Of a DNA stretch of 41,604 nucleotides, positions 17,327-25,346 are shown in pieces. Each line of letters begins with the position of its first letter. Position 1 is the stretch's first letter. Under the pieces are notes generated by a model. That model ran no database searches. It saw only the letters and a program-made list of their open reading frames with translations, and was not told where the DNA came from. Origin of the DNA: Planctomycetia bacterium (GTDB taxonomy: Bacteria; Planctomycetota; Planctomycetia; Pirellulales; UBA1268). The position numbers and the translations under genes are program-made. The DNA lies in NCBI GenBank assembly GCA_021414115.1, contig JAIOPD010000040.1, forward strand, positions 1 through 41,604, in the 5' to 3' direction.

Positions 17327-18925
17327 ATGCTTCCCGGCGACCACAAATGGAATCGGTGGATTCTCGTGCGGCAGGCGGCGATTCTTGCCGGCATTACGCT
17401 GGCTGTCTTCTCGACCACGCTCTCGGCAGGCTTCGTGTACGACGCGAGGCTACAGATCCTGACCGATCCGTTTCTGCACGATCCGTGGAACTGGCCGAGC
17501 GTGCTCTCGTTCCGCGTACTCGGCATGGACGTGCTCGACTTCAACCGGCCGGTGCATCTGGCCTCGCTCATGCTCGATGCGGCCGTCTGGGGACGGGAGT
17601 CCTTTGGCTACCACCTTTCAAGCATCCTCTTGCACGCGTTGAACGTGGTGCTGGTGTGGCTGGTGGTGCAGGCGGTGTTGACGGGCCACGAGGAGCGACG
17701 CGACGAGGATGAGCCACAGACGAGCCGCTCGCTGGCGGCGTTTCTCGCGGCGCTCTCCTTTGCCGTGCACCCGGTCGTCGTCGAGGCGGTCTGCGAGCCG
17801 ACGTTTCGGGAGGACCTGCTGGCGGCGGCGTTTACACTCGGGGCGGTCGTGCTCGCAGCGGGACACGCCGCAGCGGCGGGGGCGGAGTCTCGTCGGGCGG
17901 TGGGCTGTGTGATCATGTGCCTGCTCGCCGTCGCCAGCAAAGAGTCGGGTGTCGCGGCGCCGGTCGTGCTCGCCGCTTTCTGGTGGCTCTTTCGCGGCGG
18001 CGAGCGGACCCGGTTCTGGAGCGTGGCGATCGGCGGCGGGCTTGTGCTCGTGGCGGCGTTTCTCGCAGCGAGATTTTTACTGGAGCCGTCGCCCTCGCGG
18101 ATCTTCGAGACAAAGCCCGACTACCCAGGGGGCTCGTTCGCCGAGGTGCTGAAGATCGAGCCCCGAATCCTGGCCCTTTATGCCCAGTTGATCGTCTTCC
18201 CGGTCAACCTCTGCGCCGACTACGGGCTCTACTCCGTCCGCCATCTGCCGCTCTGGGCCTCGCTCGTCGTGCTGGCAGTGCTTGGCTTGCTCGCAGCCTT
18301 CGCCGTGCGGCAGGACCGCCGCATCCTCTTTGGGCTGGTCCTGCTGCTCGGGCCACTCGTGCCGGTATCGAATCTGGTGCCGATCTACCGGGCCGCAGCC
18401 GACCGTTATCTCTACCTGCCGCTGGCCGGCGTGGCATGCATCGCCGCCTGTGTGCTCGATTCGGCATGGGCGGCGCGGAACGAACTCCGCCGGCAGACCG
18501 TGATGACGGGATCGCTGGCGGCGATCGTCGTGCTGGCAGCGATCTGCCTCGGCAGGCAGGCCGTGTGGGCGAGCCAGCTCGCGCTGTGGGAGAATACGTT
18601 CCAGCGAATCCCCACGTCGTATACCGCCGCGCACGGCTATTCCTCGGCCCTCCGCGCGGCAGGCAGGAACGAAGAGGCGGTGGCGTTGGCCCGACGGGCG
18701 ATCGAACTTTCTGACGGCAAGCGGGGCGATGCCTGGCTCACGCTGGCACTGGCGCTCGACGCTGCGGGGCAAGCGACCGAGGCCGACAAGATGACGGCCA
18801 AGGCGGTCGAGATCGATGGCCGGCTGGCCGATCCGGATGCCCGCGTCGCGGCGCTCGCGATGGAGCGGGACGAGGCGGAGGAAGTGAAGCGGATTCTGAC
18901 GCGAACGAGCAGCGCGATCCGTTAA
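17327..18925 (+). CDS. TMTC-like multi-pass membrane protein with C-terminal TPR
   Basis: A 532-aa protein with about eleven hydrophobic segments in the first 430 residues and tetratricopeptide-like helices at the end (AHGYSSALRAAGRNEEAVAL, DAWLTLALALDAAGQATEAD). The membrane part matches the TMTC/DUF1736 pattern: GFVYDARLQIL near residue 35, FNRPVHLASLMLD, GYHLSSILLHALNVVL, AVHPVVVEAV followed by FREDLLAAAF, and RAAADRYLYLPLAG. Animal TMTC proteins are O-mannosyltransferases that use dolichyl-phosphate mannose; bacterial relatives are uncharacterised. Its stop overlaps that of a DPM1-like synthase on the opposite strand. One residue of the usual diacidic YDD motif is changed (YDA), which may affect catalysis. 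Confidence 0.75.
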   Translation: MLPGDHKWNRWILVRQAAILAGITLAVFSTTLSAGFVYDARLQILTDPFLHDPWNWPSVLSFRVLGMDVLDFNRPVHLASLMLDAAVWGRESFGYHLSSILLHALNVVLVWLVVQAVLTGHEERRDEDEPQTSRSLAAFLAALSFAVHPVVVEAVCEPTFREDLLAAAFTLGAVVLAAGHAAAAGAESRRAVGCVIMCLLAVASKESGVAAPVVLAAFWWLFRGGERTRFWSVAIGGGLVLVAAFLAARFLLEPSPSRIFETKPDYPGGSFAEVLKIEPRILALYAQLIVFPVNLCADYGLYSVRHLPLWASLVVLAVLGLLAAFAVRQDRRILFGLVLLLGPLVPVSNLVPIYRAAADRYLYLPLAGVACIAACVLDSAWAARNELRRQTVMTGSLAAIVVLAAICLGRQAVWASQLALWENTFQRIPTSYTAAHGYSSALRAAGRNEEAVALARRAIELSDGKRGDAWLTLALALDAAGQATEADKMTAKAVEIDGRLADPDARVAALAMERDEAEEVKRILTRTSSAIR

Positions 18926-19704
18926 CAACCCAGCCAGGTGCGGCGGGCGAGCCTGAGCAGATCGCCGATGCTGCGGCGGGTCTCGGCGAAGTCGGCCTTG
19001 CTCGACCCGTGCGTGCGGTCGGTGAACGTGATCGGCACCTCGACGATGCGGGCCCCCGCACGGTGCAGTCGCCAGAGGAGGTCTTCCTGGAACGCGTAGC
19101 CCCGTGACTCGGGGGCCGCGATGCGATCGAGCAGCGAGAGACGAACCGCGCGAAAACCGCCCGAGCCGTCGCGGACCGGTACGCCGAGCACCCACCGCGT
19201 GAACCAGCAGACGAGACGGCTGGTGACTTCACGGGACAGCGGCCAGCCAAGCGTTTTTCCACCGGGCACGCGGCGGGAGCCGATGGCCAGGTCGGCAGGC
19301 GTGCCGCCCGGGGGTTCCATCGCGATGAGGAGCCGGGGGATGTCATCGGGATCGTGGCTCATATCGGCGTCCATGTAGACCGCGATTTCGAAGCCGCGGC
19401 GACGGGCCTCGTGGAGACCCTCGAGGATCGCGCTGCCGAGTCCGCGGCGTCCGTGACGGACAAGCACGTGGAGCCTTGGTTCCGTCGCCGTCTTCTCCAG
19501 GGCGATTTGGCCGGTGCCGTCGGGGGAATCGTCGTCGATGACGAGCATGTGGAGATCGGGCCGGGCCGCCAACACGCGGTCGATCAGCGTGGCGATGTTA
19601 TCGCGTTCGTTGTAGGTCGAGGCGTTGACGATGATCCGGCCTGCGGTCCATGGCTCGGCAGAGCGGGTATCGGATGCGGAGGATGGTTCAGATGGCGAAG
19701 CCAT
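18922..19704 (-). CDS. DPM1-like polyprenyl-phosphate glycosyltransferase (GT2)
   Basis: A 260-aa cytoplasmic GT2 enzyme of the polyprenol-monophosphomannose synthase group. It has IIVNASTYNERDNI (24-37), LVIDDDSPDGTG, YMDADMSHDP with the DAD metal site, GSRRVPGG, and GYAFQEDLLWRLHRAGARIVE followed by FTDRTHGSSK. This is the full DPM1 motif series, without the C-terminal membrane helices of longer homologues. It should attach mannose or another hexose to undecaprenyl phosphate. The first 22 residues are a Ser/Pro-rich extension. Gene order (20438 to 18922) makes it the second gene after the transglutaminase-like gene, 47 bp downstream. Its TAA overlaps the TAA of the TMTC-like gene in a shared TTAA. 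Confidence 0.88.
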   Translation of the reverse strand: MASPSEPSSASDTRSAEPWTAGRIIVNASTYNERDNIATLIDRVLAARPDLHMLVIDDDSPDGTGQIALEKTATEPRLHVLVRHGRRGLGSAILEGLHEARRRGFEIAVYMDADMSHDPDDIPRLLIAMEPPGGTPADLAIGSRRVPGGKTLGWPLSREVTSRLVCWFTRWVLGVPVRDGSGGFRAVRLSLLDRIAAPESRGYAFQEDLLWRLHRAGARIVEVPITFTDRTHGSSKADFAETRRSIGDLLRLARRTWLGC

Positions 19705-19751
19705 GAGTCGATTGTGCCTTCGACTGCCGCCGGAGTCACGGGCCGTGGATT

Positions 19752-20438
19752 TCAGCGGCCGCGGGACGCGTGGTCGCGGAGCAGGTTGCTGCGGGCCTCG
19801 ATCTCGTCGATCGGCCGAAGCGACGCCTCCGCGGCCCGCGGCAGGATTCGGAAGTGCCGCGCGGCCGTGAGCGAGTCAACGACTTCGTGGCAGAAGCCCT
19901 TGTGGGTTATCCAGAGCGCGGGATCGAAGCGTCGCAGGTCGATCGACACCGAGTAGGTGCGGAGGGTCTTGCGCCGCTTCTTGACATATTGCGGGAAGAA
20001 CGAAATCGAGAGTTCGCGGAGCGAACGGTGGATCGGATCGCGGTAGCGGAGAAAGGGGCTGTTGCTCTTCGAGATCGCGCCCCAGAGACCACGGCGCCGG
20101 AAGAGCACGACGACGTGGTCGACGTCGCCCCGCGCCGCCCCCATGTCCATCACGAGCGGCGGCTCACCGGCGAGCCAGAGCGAGCATGCCGCGATGAAGG
20201 CGGCCTCCACGCACTGCGCCTCGCCGTGGCGGAGCGCCTCGGCCACCGACCGGGCGGTGGGACCGTGGGCTTCGTGGTTCCACCGGAGACGGTTAACGAA
20301 GTCTTGGATCCGCTCGGGAGTCCGCAGGGCGGCGAGCCTCGCGGCAACGTTCCGCGGCAGGCCGAGGTGAACACCGAGGGCGGTGCCACGGGCAGGCGAG
20401 GCGGCGGCAGGGGAGTGCTGGCGGGGGCGTGCTATCAC
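19752..20438 (-). CDS. Transglutaminase/papain-like protein of unknown function
   Basis: A protein of about 228 aa. GEAQCVEAAFIAACSLW, DVDHVVVLFRRRGLWGAI and SKSNSPFLRYRDPI give an ordered Cys-His-Asn/Asp arrangement expected of transglutaminase-like cysteine enzymes. The RDPIHRSLRELSISFFPQY block recurs in uncharacterised bacterial proteins I recognise only as hypothetical. The start is uncertain: GTG 20438 is used here. The open frame extends to 20588, but that extension runs through a repeat B copy (20548-20658) and is probably not coding. It precedes the DPM1-like gene by 47 bp on the same strand. Substrate and pathway are unknown. Confidence 0.6.
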   Translation of the reverse strand: MIARPRQHSPAAASPARGTALGVHLGLPRNVAARLAALRTPERIQDFVNRLRWNHEAHGPTARSVAEALRHGEAQCVEAAFIAACSLWLAGEPPLVMDMGAARGDVDHVVVLFRRRGLWGAISKSNSPFLRYRDPIHRSLRELSISFFPQYVKKRRKTLRTYSVSIDLRRFDPALWITHKGFCHEVVDSLTAARHFRILPRAAEASLRPIDEIEARSNLLRDHASRGR

Positions 20439-20547
20439 GGCCGGAGGGTACCACCGCCGCGGTCGCGGCGAAATCGGCGGGGGGCACTTTCCGACCTCGC
20501 GTGAGGCACCTTCCGGCTCGATTCGGCCGCGAGGCACTGCCTCGGTT

Positions 20548-20658
20548 CGGGAAGCCCCAAGCGCGAGCGCGGGGAATCCGGCCCCCATCTCGAGCCGCTC
20601 CCCGCCGCCGAAACGGTCGCCACCCGTCTACCCGTCGCTTGCGCTCCGGGCTTCCCGG
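20548..20658 (+). repeat. Repeat element B, full copy
   Basis: About 111 bp with near-complementary ends: GGGAAGCCCCAAGCGCGAGC at the left and GCTTGCGCTCCGGGCTTCCC at the right, with a variable core. Further full copies are at 30432 (reverse), 34748 and 34903, and half copies at 2021, 23313 and 33111. Confidence 0.75.
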
Positions 20659-20692
20659 AACCGGCGGTCGGGAAAATCACCGTACCGAAATG

Positions 20693-20722
20693 TCGACCTT
20701 TTCGCGACGGCTTTCGTAGAAT
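20693..20722 (+). promoter_or_regulatory. Probable promoter of the Gly/Trp/Cys-repeat protein
   Basis: TCGACC (20693-20698), 18-nt spacer, TAGAAT (20717-20722), 24 bp before the ATG at 20747. The -10 matches five of six consensus bases and the -35 four. A GGAGG (about 20736-20740) provides the ribosome site. Confidence 0.4.
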
Positions 20723-20746
20723 GCTGCTAACCACTGGAGGGTTGCC

Positions 20747-21886
20747 ATGACACGTCGATTTGTGTGCGTGATCGCGGTGTGTGCCGCAGTTGTGATCGGC
20801 TCGTGGAGTCGCGAGGCCACGGCCCGGGGCTGCTATCCCACGTTCGGCTACGGCAATGTCGGCTACTCCGCCGGCTATAGCATGCAGCGGGTCGGCTTCT
20901 GCGGCCCACGCTGGGGCGGATGGTGTGCGCCTCGCGCGGCATGGTGCGGCCCACGCTGGGGCGGATGGTGCGCGCCGCGATTCAACTGGGGCGGCTGGTG
21001 CGGCCCGCGATGGGGTTGGGGCTGCCGACCCTGGGGCTGGCGATCCGCCTGCTACGCCCCGGCCTATTCGTATGGCTGCTCGTATGGCTGGCCCGTGTCG
21101 TACGGCACGTCGTGGTATCCGTCGTGCGAGTCGATCTATTACTCGTCGCCCGTGGGCGGCTCGTTCTTCTCTGGCGGCTTGATTCCCTTTCCGACGATCG
21201 GCTACGGCTATCCCGCCGTCGTGCCCGGATTCGTCTCGACGAACACCGTGGCGACGCCCGTCGCGAACCTCGCGAGCGTCAGGCCCGCCCTGCCGCAGGT
21301 GCAGCAGGTGGCCGCGACGATTCGCGATCTGCGGAGCCGCCGCGCGGCCGCCCAGCAGACGGCGGTGGCGCCGACCGCAGTGGCGCAGACGGCGACCCGC
21401 GGTCGGCCCAGCAACGCGATCGCGAGGCTGCGGGCTGCGCGGCTCGTCGCGGTGGGTGACCGCCAACTCCGCGATGCCAAGGGCGATCCAACGCTCGTGC
21501 GCCGCGCGGTCGATTCCTACCGCCGTGCCGGAGCCATCGCCGGCGATCAGCCCGACACGTTTGTCCGCGAGGCGATCGCGCTGGTGGCCCTCGGAGAACG
21601 CGGGCAGGCCGACGCCGCCATGGCCAAGGCCGTGGCCATCGACGGACGGCTCGCCGACCTGCCCCCGGCCCGGGGCAATCAGCCGCCCGATCCCGTCTTC
21701 GGTGACCGCTCGGCCGAGGCGGAACAACCGCTCGCCGCCCGCGGAAAGGCCGTGCTGCGGCAGATCGGGGCGGAGACGACTGCCGGCGATTCCGATCCTG
21801 CGGTCCAGTGGCTGGCCGGCCGCTGGGCGGACCGGTTCGGAGGCGTACTCAACGCCGTGGCGTCAAACGGCCGCCGCGTGGAGTGA
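20747..21886 (+). CDS. Secreted Gly/Trp/Cys-repeat protein with TPR-like C-terminus
   Basis: A 379-aa exported protein. A signal peptide is clear (RRFVCVIAVCAAVVIGSW, cleavage likely after ATA). Residues about 45-105 are repeats of the form CGPRWGGWCAPR, rich in Gly, Trp and Cys, followed by a Tyr/Ser-rich section. After an Ala/Gln-rich linker the last 150 residues form two helical TPR-like units (DPTLVRRAVDSYRRAGAIAG, ALVALGERGQADAAMAKAVA). The DNA encodes an exact direct repeat of about 25 bp with a 45-bp period. Repeats of this sort are common in surface or envelope proteins, but no family is recognised. Start is fixed by GGAGG eight bases upstream. Confidence 0.75.
   Translation: MTRRFVCVIAVCAAVVIGSWSREATARGCYPTFGYGNVGYSAGYSMQRVGFCGPRWGGWCAPRAAWCGPRWGGWCAPRFNWGGWCGPRWGWGCRPWGWRSACYAPAYSYGCSYGWPVSYGTSWYPSCESIYYSSPVGGSFFSGGLIPFPTIGYGYPAVVPGFVSTNTVATPVANLASVRPALPQVQQVAATIRDLRSRRAAAQQTAVAPTAVAQTATRGRPSNAIARLRAARLVAVGDRQLRDAKGDPTLVRRAVDSYRRAGAIAGDQPDTFVREAIALVALGERGQADAAMAKAVAIDGRLADLPPARGNQPPDPVFGDRSAEAEQPLAARGKAVLRQIGAETTAGDSDPAVQWLAGRWADRFGGVLNAVASNGRRVE
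20901..20970 (+). repeat. In-gene tandem repeat coding CGPRWGGWC
   Basis: Two identical 25-bp units (20901-20925 and 20946-20970), 45 bp apart, beginning GCGGCCCACGCTGGGG. A degenerate third unit starts near 20997. Confidence 0.8.
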
Positions 21887-21928
21887 GGCTCCTCGTCAGC
21901 GGAGTCGAGGCGGGTATTCTTGAGCGGC

Positions 21929-23293
21929 ATGACCGCAATCCGCCCGCTCTGTGAACGCATCGACCTCGATCATCCCGCCGGCCGCGGCCGCTTGGACGCG
22001 CTTCGCGGCAAACTTGTCTCGCAGGGCGACGTCATCAGCCCGGCCGGCCGGCAGAAGACGATCGACGTCTTTGGCGAGGCCCTCTCGCCGCGGCAGGTCG
22101 TGGAACGGATCTGTGGCGATGTGAAAGAGCAGGGGCTTGCGGCCCTCCTCGACTACTCGCGGCGGATCGATGGGGCCGACCTGCAGGCCGAGTCGCTTTT
22201 TGTGGCCCCCGCCCGACTCGCCGCGGCCCACCAGTCGGTCGAGCCCGGCTTCCTCGCCGCCATTCGCCGGATCCGCGACCGCGTGGAACGGTTTCAGAAG
22301 GCGGTGCTCATCCGCGACGTCGAGGTGAAACTGTCCGGCGGCGGCAGCCTGCGGCAGCGGTATCTGCCGCTCGACCGCGTGGGCGTGTGCGTGCCGGGCG
22401 GCGCCGCGGCCTACCCATCGACGCTCCTGATGACCGTCGTGCCGGCGCAGGTGGCGGGCGTGAAGGAGATCGTGGTCGTCGCCCCGCCGACGAAGTTTGG
22501 CTCCGAGAACACGCACGTGCTGGCGACCTGTCATGAGCTCGGTGTGACCACGGTGATGCGTGCCGGCGGTGCCCAGGCCGTGGCCGCGATGGCCTACGGC
22601 ATCGAGGGCATGGTCCGCGTCGACAAGATCGTTGGCCCCGGCAACCTTTTCGTGGCCCTCGCCAAGGAACATGTCTATGGCGACGTGTCGATCGACTCGA
22701 TCGCCGGCCCGAGCGAGATCGTGATCGTGGCCGACGACGCCGGGAACCCCGAGTCGATCGCCTCCGACATGCTCGCGCAGGCGGAGCACTCGCCCGGCTC
22801 GGCAATCCTGCTCACGGCCAGCCGGTCGCTTGCCGACGCCGTTGCCGCGGCCCTCGAACGCCGCGTGGCGGTGCTCGAGCGGAGTGACCTCACGCGGGAC
22901 AGCCTCGAACGGTTCTGCGGCATCGTCGTGACCCGCAGCGACGAGGAGTCGGCCGACCTCGCCAATGACCTCGCCCCCGAGCACCTCTCGATCGACACCC
23001 GCGACCCGGAGGCGGCGCTCGCCCGGATCCGGCATGTGGGAGCGGCCTTTCTCGGGCCCGACAGCCCCGTCGCTGCGGGCGATTACGCCGCGGGGCCGTC
23101 GCATGTGCTCCCGACCGGCGGCACGGCCCGGTTCGCCGCCGGGCTCTCCGCCAACGAGTTTCTGCGCGGCGGGAGCGTGATCCGGCTCACGCAGGCCGAT
23201 CTCGCGGAGATGGCCGACGACATTCGCTTGCTCGCCGACACCGAAGGGCTCACCGCCCATCGCCGCAGCGTCGAGGCGCGGCTCGACGCGTAG
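21929..23293 (+). CDS. hisD: Histidinol dehydrogenase
   Basis: A 454-aa zinc-dependent enzyme that oxidises L-histidinol to histidine in two NAD+-linked steps, the end of histidine synthesis. Recognisable blocks: YLPLDRVGVCVPGGAAAYPS, VMRAGGAQAVAAMAYG, KIVGPGNLFVALAK, DSIAGPSEIVIVAD, and LAQAEHSPGSAIL with the Gln and His zinc ligands, then DLAPEHLSI and GPSHVLPTGGTARF. Length is normal. ATG 21929 is preferred over the TTG at 21920. It is followed by a half copy of repeat B before hisC. Confidence 0.97.
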   Translation: MTAIRPLCERIDLDHPAGRGRLDALRGKLVSQGDVISPAGRQKTIDVFGEALSPRQVVERICGDVKEQGLAALLDYSRRIDGADLQAESLFVAPARLAAAHQSVEPGFLAAIRRIRDRVERFQKAVLIRDVEVKLSGGGSLRQRYLPLDRVGVCVPGGAAAYPSTLLMTVVPAQVAGVKEIVVVAPPTKFGSENTHVLATCHELGVTTVMRAGGAQAVAAMAYGIEGMVRVDKIVGPGNLFVALAKEHVYGDVSIDSIAGPSEIVIVADDAGNPESIASDMLAQAEHSPGSAILLTASRSLADAVAAALERRVAVLERSDLTRDSLERFCGIVVTRSDEESADLANDLAPEHLSIDTRDPEAALARIRHVGAAFLGPDSPVAAGDYAAGPSHVLPTGGTARFAAGLSANEFLRGGSVIRLTQADLAEMADDIRLLADTEGLTAHRRSVEARLDA

Positions 23294-23312
23294 CCGCGGC
23301 ACGCCGAACCCT

Positions 23313-23345
23313 CGGGAAGCCCGGAGCGCGAGCGACGGGTATGCG
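23313..23345 (+). repeat. Half copy of repeat element B between hisD and hisC
   Basis: GGGAAGCCCGGAGCGCGAGC with downstream GACGGGTATGCGGGTGG matches one arm of element B in reverse orientation. It begins 20 bp after the hisD stop and lies in the only sizeable gap (144 bp) of the his run. Confidence 0.7.
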
Positions 23346-23437
23346 GGTGGCACCGTGTGGAGCGGTTATGCCGGCCGCGGGAGCGGACGGGGCGTGAGGT
23401 AGACTTTTGGCGTCACCACCCTTTGCCCGAGTGCGTC

Positions 23438-24511
23438 ATGTCCGCCGTGCCAACCTCATCCGCCGCCGCGCTTGTGCGGCCCGCGATAGCCGGGATCGAC
23501 GGCTACGTGCCCGGCGAGCAACCCCAGGCGGGGAAGTGGATCAAACTCAACACCAACGAGAATCCGTACGCGCCGTCGCCGGCGGTGGCCCGGGCGCTCG
23601 CCGCCACCGCGGCCGGCCGGACGCTCGCCAAGTATCCCGACCCGATGGCCAACGCGTTTCGGCGTCGCGCGGCCGAGGTGCTCGGCGTCGAACCCGACTG
23701 GATCATCTGCGGCAACGGCAGCGATGACCTGCTCACGATCCTCGTGCGATCGTTCGTGGGCGAAGGGCAATGCCTGCGGATGCCCTATCCGAGCTACATC
23801 CTCTACCGCACGCTCGCCGGCATCCAGGGAGCTGCCTGCGAGGAGGTGCACTACCAGCGTGACTGGTCGCTCGGCGACGACTTCGCTGCTCCCCGCGACG
23901 ACCTGCGGCTCGCCATCATCGCCAATCCCAACAGCCCGTCGGGCACGCTCCTGCCGCCGGCCCGTGTGGCCGAGCTCGCCGACCGGCTCGCGTGCGCCGT
24001 CGTGGTGGACGAAGCCTACGGCGACTTCTCCGACACCAACTGCCTCGGCCTCGTCAGGGACAATCCGCGGGTGATCGTGTCGCGGTCGTTCTCGAAGTCA
24101 TACGCCCTCGCGGGTCTCCGGTTTGGGTTCGCCGTGGCGCAGCCCGCCGTCATCGAGCAGCTGCTCAAGGTGAAGGACTCCTACAACTGCGACACCCTCT
24201 CGATCGCGGCGGCCACCGCGGCGATCGACGACCAGGCCTGGCTCGCGGAGAACCGGGCCAAGATCATCGCCACCCGGCGGCGGCTCACCGACGCCTTGCG
24301 CGGGCTGGGCTACGACGCGCTCGAGAGCCAGGCCAACTTTGTGTGGTGCACCCACCCCACACGGCCGCACAAGCCGATCTACGAGGCCCTCAAGGCCAAC
24401 GGCATCCTCATCCGCTCCATGAACTACGCCGGCTGGGGCGACGGGCTGCGGATCACCGTCGGCACCGACGACGAGATCGACGCCTTTCTCGCCTGCCTGA
24501 AGACGATCTGA
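23438..24511 (+). CDS. hisC: Histidinol-phosphate aminotransferase
   Basis: A 357-aa PLP-dependent class I/II aminotransferase acting on imidazole-acetol phosphate with glutamate. KLNTNENPYAPSP is the N-terminal HisC signature; CGNGSDDLL, NPNSPSGTLLP, VVVDEAYGDF and SRSFSKSYALAGLRFGFA (PLP lysine in SFSKS) follow, and the C-terminal LRITVGTDDE holds the substrate arginine. Start ATG 23438 gives a normal N-terminus; the open frame upstream lies in repeat-rich DNA. The 30-bp gap to hisB indicates cotranscription. Confidence 0.96.
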   Translation: MSAVPTSSAAALVRPAIAGIDGYVPGEQPQAGKWIKLNTNENPYAPSPAVARALAATAAGRTLAKYPDPMANAFRRRAAEVLGVEPDWIICGNGSDDLLTILVRSFVGEGQCLRMPYPSYILYRTLAGIQGAACEEVHYQRDWSLGDDFAAPRDDLRLAIIANPNSPSGTLLPPARVAELADRLACAVVVDEAYGDFSDTNCLGLVRDNPRVIVSRSFSKSYALAGLRFGFAVAQPAVIEQLLKVKDSYNCDTLSIAAATAAIDDQAWLAENRAKIIATRRRLTDALRGLGYDALESQANFVWCTHPTRPHKPIYEALKANGILIRSMNYAGWGDGLRITVGTDDEIDAFLACLKTI

Positions 24512-24541
24512 CCGGTTTACCCCCGTACCACAAAACCTCCC

Positions 24542-25138
24542 ATGCCCCGCACCGCCACTGTCACACGAAAAACCGCCGAGACCGACATCCGCCTCACGCT
24601 CGACCTCGATGGCACGGGCAAGGCCGAGGTTCGCACGGGGCTCGGCTTCTTCGACCACATGCTCACGCTGCTGGCCGGTCACTCGCTCTTTGACCTGACG
24701 ATCGAGTGCATGGGCGATCTGCATGTGGATGGCCACCACACGGTCGAGGACGTGGGCCGCGCCATGGGAACGGCCCTCGTCGAGTGCCTCGGCGACAAGA
24801 AGGGTATCCGCCGCTACGGCCACGCGATCATTCCGATGGACGAGTCGCTGGCGACGGTCGCCGTCGATCTCGGCGGCCGCTCGGCCTGCGTGTGTGCCGT
24901 CGATTTCCCGGTGCCCACGATCGGCACGTTCGATGCCCAACTCGTGGAGGTGTTTTGGGAGAGCGTGGCCGCCACGGCGGGCATGAACTTCCACGCCATC
25001 CTGCACCACGGCAGGAACGGGCACCACATCGCCGAGGCTGTCTTCAAGGCCGCTGCCCGGGCCCTACGGGTCGCCGTGGAGCACGATCCGCGGCAGCCCG
25101 GCATCCCGAGCACCAAAGGCACGCTCACCTCCAAGTGA
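24542..25138 (+). CDS. hisB: Imidazoleglycerol-phosphate dehydratase
   Basis: A 198-aa monofunctional IGPD, the manganese-dependent sixth step of histidine synthesis. Both metal-binding His clusters are intact: [17 protein letters not shown] and [34 protein letters not shown] and the ending PSTKGTL are also typical. There is no fused phosphatase domain, so histidinol phosphatase must be a separate gene; the HAD protein at 15919 is one candidate. Thirteen bp after the stop an A-type inverted repeat begins. Confidence 0.97.
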   Translation: MPRTATVTRKTAETDIRLTLDLDGTGKAEVRTGLGFFDHMLTLLAGHSLFDLTIECMGDLHVDGHHTVEDVGRAMGTALVECLGDKKGIRRYGHAIIPMDESLATVAVDLGGRSACVCAVDFPVPTIGTFDAQLVEVFWESVAATAGMNFHAILHHGRNGHHIAEAVFKAAARALRVAVEHDPRQPGIPSTKGTLTSK

Positions 25139-25150
25139 GCCTGTGGCTCC

Positions 25151-25289
25151 GCGAGGGGCTGCCCGTGTCCCGGAGCCGGGCTGTGGGAGCAAGCGGAGCC
25201 TGGAGGGCGAAGCGCCGCGGACATGCAGCGAGTCGAGGGCACGAGGCCCTCGGCGAGCGTCCGGCCACGGGACACGGGCAGCCCCTCGC
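25151..25289 (-). repeat. Repeat element A, copy 1
   Basis: A perfect 22-bp inverted repeat (25151-25172 and 25268-25289) with outer sequence GCGAGGGGCTGCCCGTG encloses a 95-bp core. It lies between the convergent hisB and pfp genes. The core matches the other A copies best when read on the minus strand. It may act as a bidirectional transcription terminator or RNA hairpin. Confidence 0.8.
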
Positions 25290-25346
25290 AGCGTACCGCA
25301 AGAGTCCGCGGCCTTCCGGCCGGTCGGCTTCCTGAGGCGAGCGGCG

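Larger units (their letters stand above)
20439..20746. other. 308-bp divergent intergenic region with repeat B
   Basis: Lies between the minus-strand transglutaminase-like gene and the plus-strand repeat protein. It contains repeat B (20548-20658) and a probable promoter for the repeat protein (20693-20722). Confidence 0.6.

Noticed and set aside
20439-20588. N-terminal extension of the transglutaminase-like protein
   Set aside because: The added residues come from repeat B and the region upstream, so they probably reflect an open frame in GC-rich repeat DNA.
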